DNA of 8,270 bases, taken from Gracilibacteraceae bacterium. GTDB taxonomy: Bacteria; Bacillota; Desulfitobacteriia; Desulfitobacteriales; Syntrophobotulaceae. How positions within the stretch are numbered: position 1 is the first letter of the stretch; every line of letters begins with the position of its first letter. The notes beneath the pieces were generated by a model, which did no database searches, was not told the origin of the DNA, and saw only the letters and a program-made list of their open reading frames with translations. The stretch is from contig JAISEW010000107.1 in NCBI GenBank assembly GCA_031263945.1, forward strand, positions 1 through 8,270, read 5' to 3'. The translations under genes were made by a program, and so were the position numbers. Shown one piece after another: positions 1 through 5,117 of the stretch.

Positions 1-119
1 TCCAGCGCTTCCCGCGCGGTATAATATTTGAAAACCGTATAGTTTTCGTTTCGCAGGTATAACTCTATCAGGTCGGCGATTTCCCGCTCGTCGTCCACGA
101 TAAGTATTTTATCGCCCAA
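1..119 (-). CDS. VanR-like OmpR/PhoB-family response regulator (N-terminal fragment, cut by window edge)
   Basis: Only the first 39 codons are inside the window. They encode the start of a receiver domain: a beta-1 strand KILIVDDE carrying the acidic pair that binds Mg2+ near the phospho-acceptor Asp (which lies outside), then the amphipathic first helix (EIADLIELYL) and NENYTVFKYYTAREALE. From memory this matches the N-terminus of enterococcal VanR (the vanA-type regulator) almost residue for residue, with a few conservative changes, so VanR-like is a better label than generic response regulator. The start is inferred to be TTG: AAGGAG lies 9 nt upstream (129-134), and the nearby ATG at about 138 is out of frame and stops at once. 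The gene follows the membrane-protein gene after 33 nt and is probably co-transcribed with it. A partner histidine kinase is expected beyond the left edge. Whether this is a true van locus or a related cell-envelope sensor cannot be seen here. Confidence 0.82.
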   Translation of the reverse strand, partial: MGDKILIVDDEREIADLIELYLRNENYTVFKYYTAREAL

Positions 120-128
120 AAATGGCAG

Positions 129-134
129 CTCCTT
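129..134 (-). promoter_or_regulatory. Ribosome binding site that fixes the TTG start of the response regulator
   Basis: On the minus strand this reads AAGGAG, 9 nt before TTG (119-117). It matters because no in-frame ATG is available, so the start rests on this site and on the known N-terminus of the family. Confidence 0.6.
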
Positions 135-152
135 CCATGCGTTATCTTTAAG

Positions 153-662
153 CTAAACCGTCTCAAATTGTTTGCGCCGGCCGGCTTTGCCCGGCTTGTA
201 GACCGAAAGGATATACATCACGGTCAGGAGCGCGATATGGCCGGCCAAAGCCAGCAAGACGCCGCCTCCGTCCGCCAGACCGCCGATATAGGCCCCGCTC
301 TGGGCCCGCGCCAGCGCCGCCTGCATCTGGCCGATGCAGCCCGCCCCGATCAGGGGGCCGTTGGCGAGAAACAGCAGCCACTTGACCAGCAGCCATTTGT
401 GCCGGAAAAACCCCCATTTTGTCAGAAAGCCGTAATATAACCCTTCCAGCAGACTGGCAACCGCTACAGGCAGCAGAAAATGCGGAAAAATCCAAAGCAC
501 CAGAGACGCCGCCTGGGTAAACCCGGCGGCATCCAAGCCGAAGGCGCGAATGGTCAGCGCGAAGACGCAGGCCACGCCTCCCAGCCATAAAGTCACGGTC
601 AGCAAATGGATCACGTGCAAAAAACGCACCCGCGCGGGCGAACTGTTTCTATCCTTGTTCAT
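153..662 (-). CDS. Small four-helix integral membrane protein (DUF2269/CopD-like), function unknown
   Basis: A 169-residue hydrophobic protein with four likely membrane helices at about residues 14-40, 50-78, 88-112 and 130-155, ending in a short basic cytosolic tail (KPGKAGRRKQ). The first helix, with its HVIHLL and WLGG motifs, resembles the small DUF2269, DUF4149 and CopD-type membrane families; the histidines and tryptophan could be structural or could bind a metal or haem. The family is suggested by resemblance only. The ATG at 662 is chosen over an upstream TTG (689) because GGAGG (668-672) sits 5 nt before it. The gene lies 54 nt after the glutathione peroxidase and 33 nt before the response regulator, on the same strand, so a link to redox or envelope stress is possible but inferred. 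No enzyme motif is visible. Confidence 0.75.
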   Translation of the reverse strand: MNKDRNSSPARVRFLHVIHLLTVTLWLGGVACVFALTIRAFGLDAAGFTQAASLVLWIFPHFLLPVAVASLLEGLYYGFLTKWGFFRHKWLLVKWLLFLANGPLIGAGCIGQMQAALARAQSGAYIGGLADGGGVLLALAGHIALLTVMYILSVYKPGKAGRRKQFETV

Positions 663-716
663 AAAGACCTCCGCTTCAGTCTGCGACAATTATACGGCGG
701 GTGGGAAGCGCGTCAA

Positions 717-1253
717 TTACTTCAGCAAATTTTCAATCTCCGTCTCAAGCTGCTCCGGTCTATAAGTCGGAGTGTAACGCGCATGGACGGCGCCTTCTTT
801 GTTGATGAGAAACTTTCCAAAGTTCCATTTAATGTCATTTGGGGCGTTATCAAGTGTAAACTGTTTAACCCTTTCTTCAAAAGCAACGGAAGCTTCATCT
901 CTCTGATCTTCCGGCGCTTGCTCTTTAAGCCATATATAAAGCGGATCGGCATTTTTCCCGTTTACGTCAATTTTTCCAAAACGCGGAAATGTTGTGCCGT
1001 AAGTTAAGGCGCAGAACTGCGAGATTTCCTCATCCGTCCCGGGCGCTTGACTCAGAAATTGATTACAGGGGAAATCAAGGATTTCAAGCCCATGAGCCTT
1101 ATATTTTTTATACAACGCTTCCAAGGCGTCATATTGCGGGGTCAAACCGCATTTTGTGGCGGTGTTGACGATGAGCAGCACCTTGCCGCGATATTCGGAT
1201 AATGACGCGATATCGCCTTTATTGTTTTTAACTGAGAAATCATATACCTGCAT
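717..1253 (-). CDS. gpx: Glutathione peroxidase family thiol peroxidase (thioredoxin-type)
   Basis: A 178-residue cytosolic peroxidase that reduces H2O2 and organic hydroperoxides. The family fold is full length. The peroxidatic Cys is at about residue 35 in NTATKCGLTPQY, the conserved Gln at 65 in FPCNQF, and the Trp-Asn pair at about 143-144 in WNFGKF, completing the Cys/Gln/Trp/Asn catalytic set. A further Cys at about 81 (QFCALTYG) sits where thioredoxin-dependent members carry the resolving cysteine, so thioredoxin rather than glutathione is the likely reductant (family knowledge). The active site uses Cys (TGC), not selenocysteine. The start at 1253 is chosen because GGAGG (1262-1266) is 8 nt upstream; that motif overlaps the codons following an alternative ATG at 1268, which itself lacks a good site. 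The gene follows the ABC permease after 49 nt and precedes the small membrane protein on the same strand. Confidence 0.93.
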   Translation of the reverse strand: MQVYDFSVKNNKGDIASLSEYRGKVLLIVNTATKCGLTPQYDALEALYKKYKAHGLEILDFPCNQFLSQAPGTDEEISQFCALTYGTTFPRFGKIDVNGKNADPLYIWLKEQAPEDQRDEASVAFEERVKQFTLDNAPNDIKWNFGKFLINKEGAVHARYTPTYRPEQLETEIENLLK

Positions 1254-1293
1254 CTTGTTTTCCTCCATTACATTCTTATTCTCACCTTATTGT

Positions 1294-1323
1294 ATCATAA
1301 GTCTACCTGTTTTTCTCTGTCCG
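1294..1323 (-). promoter_or_regulatory. Possible promoter of the glutathione peroxidase gene
   Basis: On the minus strand CGGACA (1323-1318) and TATGAT (1299-1294) are separated by 18 bp. The -35 is a partial match and overlaps the 3' end of the permease gene. If active, it would let the peroxidase be expressed apart from the ABC exporter. This is a weak call from consensus matching only. Confidence 0.28.
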
Positions 1324-2121
1324 GGCAAATAAATATGTCCCCGCGATCAGGCAGGCCGCGGTCAAAACCGCTATGGCGACGAAGTTCACCCCCGGATCAA
1401 ACAGCACGACGCTCGCGTAATCCTCCGTTCCCGCGTACACGATCGCCCGGACCAGATCGAGACAGTAGGTCATCGGCATCAGGCGGGAAAGTACCAGCAA
1501 AATGCCGCTGGAGTTACCGATGGGGATGATCGCGCCCGACAGGAACATCTGCGGCATCGTGATCAGCATCAGGGCGGTGTTGGCGGTCCTGGTGTTTTTG
1601 ACGACGCCGATGACCATCATGCCCAACGCCCCGGCCGACAGGCACATGAGCGGCGCCAGGGCCAGTATCAGCACCAGTTGTCCCAGGCTGAGCGTGATGC
1701 CCATCATCAGCCCGACGATGATCGTGCCGCACATGCTGGCGACCGCGGTGAAGGACGAGCCGAAAATTTTACCGATCACGATCGAATAGCGGGAAGCCGG
1801 CGAAACCATCATTTCCTGCGTAAAATCGGTCATGCGGTCCTCGACCAGCGAGCCAAGGCCCATCGTCGTCGCCATGAACAGCATGTTGACCATCATGCCG
1901 ACCATCATGAACTGACCGTAGTCGAACGAGAGACCCTCCGCCATATTCTGCGCCAGGCTGCCGCCCAGCATCCCCATCATGACCAACGGCATGGCAAAAC
2001 TGGTGATCAGCACCCCGGGCGATTTGAGCGCCAACGTTATATCCCGTGCGGTTATGGTGAGGATCGCGTTCAGTTCACGGAAAAGTTTTGATCTGTTCCC
2101 CGGAAAAATAAGCTCATTCAT
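1303..2121 (-). CDS. ABC-2 type transporter permease (DrrB-like)
   Basis: A 272-residue membrane protein forming the permease half of a two-gene ABC exporter. After a cytosolic N-terminus (residues 1-30) there are about six membrane helices, the first near 36-56 and the last near 245-265. Between helices 2 and 3 lies the typical ABC-2 cytosolic segment, LVEDRMTDFTQEMMVSPASR, followed by GKIFG, the region that usually contacts the ATPase. Length and layout match the DrrB/NodJ-like family, whose members export drugs, lipids or polysaccharides; the substrate cannot be read from the sequence. The ATG at 2121 overlaps the ATPase stop codon (ATGA), and AGGAGG lies 9 nt upstream inside the ATPase gene, so translation is probably coupled. 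The peroxidase gene follows 49 nt downstream. Confidence 0.92.
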   Translation of the reverse strand: MNELIFPGNRSKLFRELNAILTITARDITLALKSPGVLITSFAMPLVMMGMLGGSLAQNMAEGLSFDYGQFMMVGMMVNMLFMATTMGLGSLVEDRMTDFTQEMMVSPASRYSIVIGKIFGSSFTAVASMCGTIIVGLMMGITLSLGQLVLILALAPLMCLSAGALGMMVIGVVKNTRTANTALMLITMPQMFLSGAIIPIGNSSGILLVLSRLMPMTYCLDLVRAIVYAGTEDYASVVLFDPGVNFVAIAVLTAACLIAGTYLFARTEKNR

Positions 2122-3065
2122 GCGGCTTTCCCTCCTGTTTTCAGCAAATATTCCACATAGGCGTCCTCCAAAGTGGGTTCCTGGATCTTCAGGGTGGTCA
2201 GCGTCGTTTGCAGGCGGGCGATGACCTCCTGCTCGCTCAAATCCTGATAGGGCACGACGACATGCTCGTCGACGCGGTGAAAAAGCCCCATGTCGGAAAG
2301 CTCATCGATGAGCCTGCCCCTGTCCGCCGCGTCTAAAACGAGTTCGCGTTTGCGCAGGCTGCTCTTTATCTCATCCGGCGCGCCGGAGAGGACGATCCGC
2401 CCCTGGTTGATGACGCAGACTTTATCCACCTGCTCGGCCTCGTCGATATAGTGGGTGGTGAGAAAAACCGTCGTCCCGTATCGCTGGCGGGTCTCGTTGA
2501 TGTATTCCCAAAGACTGCGGCGGCTCACGGCGTCGAGCCCCTGCGTCGGCTCGTCCAGAAACAGAACGGCGGGCGTGTGGATGAGACTGCGGATAATTTC
2601 CAGCTTGCGCTGCATCCCGCCCGAGAGCTTTTTGATAGGCCGGAACAGCGCGTCCTCTATCCCGACGATTTCCGCCAGATCCGTCACGCGGGTCTTATAT
2701 GAAGCGGGCATCAGGGCGAAAGAGGGGCGGTAGCCGAACATCCCGTACAGACAGGCATGGAAGCGTATATTTTCTTCCGCCGTGAGATTCGGGTCGAGAC
2801 TGGGCTGCTGAAAAATGATGCCCACCTTTTCGCGCACGAGCCGCGCCTGTTTTTCTACGTCACAGCCCGCGATGGTCACGCTGCCGGACGTTTTACTCAG
2901 CGTGGTGGTCAATATAGAGATGGTAGTCGTTTTGCCCGCGCCGTTCGGGCCGAGAAAAGCAAAAAATTCCCCCTCGTTTACCGTGAAGCTCACGCCTTTT
3001 ACAGACGGCTCCTTGGCCTTGCCGTATTGCTTGACGAGTTGGTCTACCGCGATCATGGCTTCCAT
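2118..3065 (-). CDS. ABC transporter ATP-binding protein (DrrA/CcmA-like)
   Basis: A 315-residue ATPase that powers the adjacent permease. Motifs in order: Walker A GPNGAGKTT (about residues 39-47), Q-loop FQQPSLDPNLT (from about 85), signature LSGGMQRKLEI (from about 147), Walker B VLFLDEPTQGLD (about 167-178) and switch His in TTHYIDEAEQ (about 205). The nucleotide-binding domain is followed by a C-terminal extension (about 230-315) of the DUF4162 type seen in the daunorubicin-resistance DrrA family. All catalytic residues are present. The start at 3065 is preferred because GGGGGT lies 7 nt upstream; an in-frame ATG at 3083 would add six residues but has no ribosome binding site, and ATG 3056 is also possible. 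It is the first gene of the minus-strand cluster, directly downstream of the four 11-bp repeats, which probably control it. Confidence 0.93.
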   Translation of the reverse strand: MEAMIAVDQLVKQYGKAKEPSVKGVSFTVNEGEFFAFLGPNGAGKTTTISILTTTLSKTSGSVTIAGCDVEKQARLVREKVGIIFQQPSLDPNLTAEENIRFHACLYGMFGYRPSFALMPASYKTRVTDLAEIVGIEDALFRPIKKLSGGMQRKLEIIRSLIHTPAVLFLDEPTQGLDAVSRRSLWEYINETRQRYGTTVFLTTHYIDEAEQVDKVCVINQGRIVLSGAPDEIKSSLRKRELVLDAADRGRLIDELSDMGLFHRVDEHVVVPYQDLSEQEVIARLQTTLTTLKIQEPTLEDAYVEYLLKTGGKAA

Positions 3066-3103
3066 GCCGATACCCCCATTCATATATTTTTCATACAGTC
3101 CCT

Positions 3104-3109
3104 ATCTTA
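3104..3109 (-). promoter_or_regulatory. Candidate -10 element for the ABC exporter genes
   Basis: The minus strand reads TAAGAT, a 4 of 6 match to TATAAT, placed about 40 nt before the ATPase start. No -35 consensus occurs 16-18 bp upstream; that position is occupied by the 11-bp direct repeats. This is the pattern of an activator-dependent promoter and is inferred from layout only. Confidence 0.4.
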
Positions 3110-3119
3110 ACGCGGCAAA

Positions 3120-3163
3120 TTAAACGGAGGTTAAACGGAGTTTAAACGCAAGGTAAACGGAAC
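3120..3163. repeat. Four tandem 11-bp direct repeats, likely operator of an OmpR/PhoB-type regulator
   Basis: Four contiguous 11-bp units start at 3120, 3131, 3142 and 3153: TTAAACGGAGG, TTAAACGGAGT, TTAAACGCAAG and GTAAACGGAAC. The core TAAACG is identical in all four and recurs exactly every 11 bp. OmpR/PhoB-family response regulators bind head-to-tail to direct repeats with this period (for example the Pho box and the PmrA and PhoP boxes). The array ends 11 bp from the candidate -10 of the ABC genes and covers where the -35 would be. It also lies about 20 bp upstream of a possible promoter reading toward the diguanylate cyclase, so it could act both ways. The regulator at the left edge is of the right family. 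Confidence 0.72.
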
Positions 3164-3182
3164 ACCCCACGCCGTTAATTAT

Positions 3183-3210
3183 TTTACATATCTGCAAAAG
3201 GTCATATAAT
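3183..3210 (+). promoter_or_regulatory. Candidate distal promoter of the diguanylate cyclase gene
   Basis: TTTACA (3183-3188) and TATAAT (3205-3210) are spaced by 16 bp: 5 of 6 and 6 of 6 matches to the sigma-A consensus. It lies about 120 nt upstream of the start codon and just downstream of the 11-bp repeats. Confidence 0.5.
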
Positions 3211-3264
3211 ATTCGGAAATTTTAAAACCAATACACTTTTTGAGGATATTTTATCTTTGAAGTC

Positions 3265-3293
3265 TTGCGCGGCAAAGCTTCATTTGCTATAAT
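3265..3293 (+). promoter_or_regulatory. Candidate proximal promoter (extended -10) of the diguanylate cyclase gene
   Basis: TGCTATAAT (3285-3293) is a perfect extended -10 element. A weak -35, TTGCGC (3265-3270), is 17 bp upstream. The predicted start of transcription is near 3300, giving a leader of about 30 nt before the ATG, with GAAAGG at 3316-3321 as the ribosome binding site. Confidence 0.6.
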
Positions 3294-3328
3294 GTGAAAG
3301 ATATTTACTTATAACGAAAGGCGCGCGC

Positions 3329-4420
3329 ATGGGAAAATTTGTTCAAAATTTAATCGTTTCCAATCTTATGCGCAAAACGTTTGCCGACAATAACCAAATG
3401 TGCCTGTACCTGCAAATATTAACAGCCACTCTCATCTGCGCCGTGACACATTTGTATATGTTGGTTTTTTTCATTTTAGCCGGTTCGTTAGTTTTTTCAA
3501 TTTATAATGTATTTTCTCTGCTGTTTTACACTACAATGTTCTTACTGCTCCCCAGAAATCATTTTACCTTGATCGGCCTGCTGGAAACATCGGAAGTTCT
3601 GTTATACGGCGTATTGTTTTGCGTGCTTACCGGCCTTTCCACCTATGGCCTGACATATTTTGTGCTGATCATCATCATGCAGCAAATAGTTCCCTACGGC
3701 TCGATCCGGCTGCGCACCAGCTTGCTCGCGACCGGGCTGGTCCTCGGTCTCGCTTGCGTGGCCGTCAATTATTATGTGCCGCCGCCCGTGACTTTCAGCG
3801 ACTCTGTCAACCATTTACTCATGGTTTCCAATATCGTTCTCCTGCTGTGCGGAGTGGTCGTCGAGCTTTACATCCGGGCCGTGACGGAATTGATAGTGGC
3901 AAACGTCGACGACGCCTATGTCAGAGAATTATCCAGTCAGGCGTACACCGACCCGCTGACCGGCCTGTATAACCGGCGTTACGCCGAAAAACATTTTGAA
4001 AAAGCCGCGCTGAAAAGCGAACAGGCGCATTGCTGCGTCGCGATGATCGATATCGACGACTTCAAGCAAATAAACGACACTTACGGTCATGGCTGCGGCG
4101 ACGACGTGCTGGTTTTTCTGGCCGGCTTCCTCCGCATGAGCCTGCGCAAAACCGACGTGGTTTTCCGCTGGGGTGGCGAGGAATTTCTCATCATATTGGA
4201 AGACGTGGAACTCGCGCAGGCAAACGATGTCATGGACGGACTGCGGGACCGTCTGGCCGGCGCCGTTATCGCCACCCGGCAGGGCGATCTGCGCATCACC
4301 GTCACTATCGGCCTCGCCAAACTGAGCTACGCTTCGGTGGCGGAAAGCATTGAAATATGCGACACCCGGCTGTATGAAGGCAAACGCTCCGGAAAAAACC
4401 GCGTTGTGACCCAGCTTTAG
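3329..4420 (+). CDS. Membrane-bound diguanylate cyclase (GGDEF domain)
   Basis: A 363-residue protein that makes the second messenger c-di-GMP from two GTP. Residues about 26-185 form roughly six membrane helices, a MASE-like sensor region that I cannot assign to a named family. A short linker leads to a complete GGDEF domain from about residue 205 to the C-terminus. It contains DPLTGLYNRR (from D208), the metal-binding D241 in MIDIDDFKQIN, and the active site RWGGEEF (GGEEF at 282-286). RKTD at 273-276, five residues before GGEEF, is the RxxD inhibitory site, so product feedback inhibition is expected. No EAL or HD-GYP domain is present, so it should be a pure synthase. The ATG at 3329 has GAAAGG 7 nt upstream. 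The gene appears single: the ABC cluster diverges from it and nadD has its own candidate promoter. The signal it senses is unknown. Confidence 0.93.
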   Translation: MGKFVQNLIVSNLMRKTFADNNQMCLYLQILTATLICAVTHLYMLVFFILAGSLVFSIYNVFSLLFYTTMFLLLPRNHFTLIGLLETSEVLLYGVLFCVLTGLSTYGLTYFVLIIIMQQIVPYGSIRLRTSLLATGLVLGLACVAVNYYVPPPVTFSDSVNHLLMVSNIVLLLCGVVVELYIRAVTELIVANVDDAYVRELSSQAYTDPLTGLYNRRYAEKHFEKAALKSEQAHCCVAMIDIDDFKQINDTYGHGCGDDVLVFLAGFLRMSLRKTDVVFRWGGEEFLIILEDVELAQANDVMDGLRDRLAGAVIATRQGDLRITVTIGLAKLSYASVAESIEICDTRLYEGKRSGKNRVVTQL

Positions 4421-4433
4421 AGGCGCCCTGCGC

Positions 4434-4468
4434 TTGGACTTCCATTAGACCGCGCCTTATGCTATACT
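4434..4468 (+). promoter_or_regulatory. Candidate promoter of the nadD-murT-gatD operon
   Basis: TGCTATACT (4460-4468) is a good extended -10 element, with TTGGAC (4434-4439) as a loosely spaced upstream element (18 bp from the overlapping TATGCT, 23 bp from TATACT). Predicted transcription starts near 4475, which excludes the upstream TTG at 4470 as the nadD start and supports ATG 4512. The same TGCTATA(A/C)T form is seen before the diguanylate cyclase. Confidence 0.5.
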
Positions 4469-4511
4469 GTTGTCTGTGATTTGCCAGAGAAACGGGAGAA
4501 CAGTAGCGGGT

Positions 4512-5117
4512 ATGGAAAACGAGATCCTGGCTGAATGCGGCAACGCGGAACGAATTGTCATATGGGGCGGGAGTTTCGACCCCGTTCACTGCGGCCATCT
4601 GACCGCGGCGGAGGCGGCGCGCGCGGCGCTGGCCCCGGCCGCCGTTCTTTTTGTGCCGGCGGCGCGCTCGCCTTATAAGCGGCGCGCCCACGCCCCGGCG
4701 GCGGAGCGCTTGCGCATGATCGGGCTGGCCATAGCGGCGCGGGAAGGATTCTCTGTCACGGGGCTGGAAATTGAGCGCGGCGGCCCCAGTTTTACGGTGG
4801 ACACTTTGCGGCTGCTCAGGAAATATTTCCCGCGGCCGGAATTGTGGCTGGCGGTCGGCGCCGACGCGATAGCGGACCTGCCGGTCTGGAAAGGAGCGGA
4901 GGACATAAAGCGCCTGGCCCGTCTGGCCTGCGTCTGCCGCCCCGGATATTCCCCCGCTGTCGCCGCCGGCTGGGACATAAAGATCATCAAAGCCGAGACG
5001 CCGGATCTCTCGTCTTCGCGGATCCGCGCTCTGGCGCGCGCGGGCGAATCGCTGACCGGGCTGACGCCGGAAGCGGTGGAGCGTTACATCGAGGCCAAGG
5101 GGTTGTACCGTTCATGA
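4512..5117 (+). CDS. nadD: Nicotinate-nucleotide adenylyltransferase
   Basis: A 201-residue cytosolic enzyme that transfers AMP from ATP to nicotinate mononucleotide, giving deamido-NAD in NAD biosynthesis. The nucleotidyltransferase fold opens with GGSFDPVHCGHL (about residues 19-30), holding the HxGH motif that binds ATP phosphates. Near the C-terminus SSSRIR is the family's ISSTxIR-type second motif, followed by LTPEAVERYIEAKGLY, a typical NadD ending. Length is normal. The ATG at 4512 is chosen because the candidate promoter would start transcription after the alternative TTG at 4470; GGGAG lies 13 nt upstream, a little far. The stop overlaps the next start (ATGA), so it is the first gene of a tightly coupled operon. 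This context is unusual, since in many Firmicutes nadD sits with obgE, yqeK and rsfS. Confidence 0.94.
   Translation: MENEILAECGNAERIVIWGGSFDPVHCGHLTAAEAARAALAPAAVLFVPAARSPYKRRAHAPAAERLRMIGLAIAAREGFSVTGLEIERGGPSFTVDTLRLLRKYFPRPELWLAVGADAIADLPVWKGAEDIKRLARLACVCRPGYSPAVAAGWDIKIIKAETPDLSSSRIRALARAGESLTGLTPEAVERYIEAKGLYRS

Noticed and set aside
717..1253. Selenocysteine version of glutathione peroxidase
   Set aside because: The active-site codon is TGC (Cys), and there is no in-frame TGA in the gene.
4421..4442. Terminator between the diguanylate cyclase and nadD
   Set aside because: A short GC-rich repeat (GCGC-CCT-GCGC type) is present, but the stem is tiny and no T-tract follows on the plus strand.
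4844..5113. Extension of the transporter-MurT frame upstream of ATG 5114
   Set aside because: It lies inside nadD in another frame, encodes no recognisable domain, and would disturb the EamA N-terminus. ATG 5114 forms a clean ATGA overlap with nadD.
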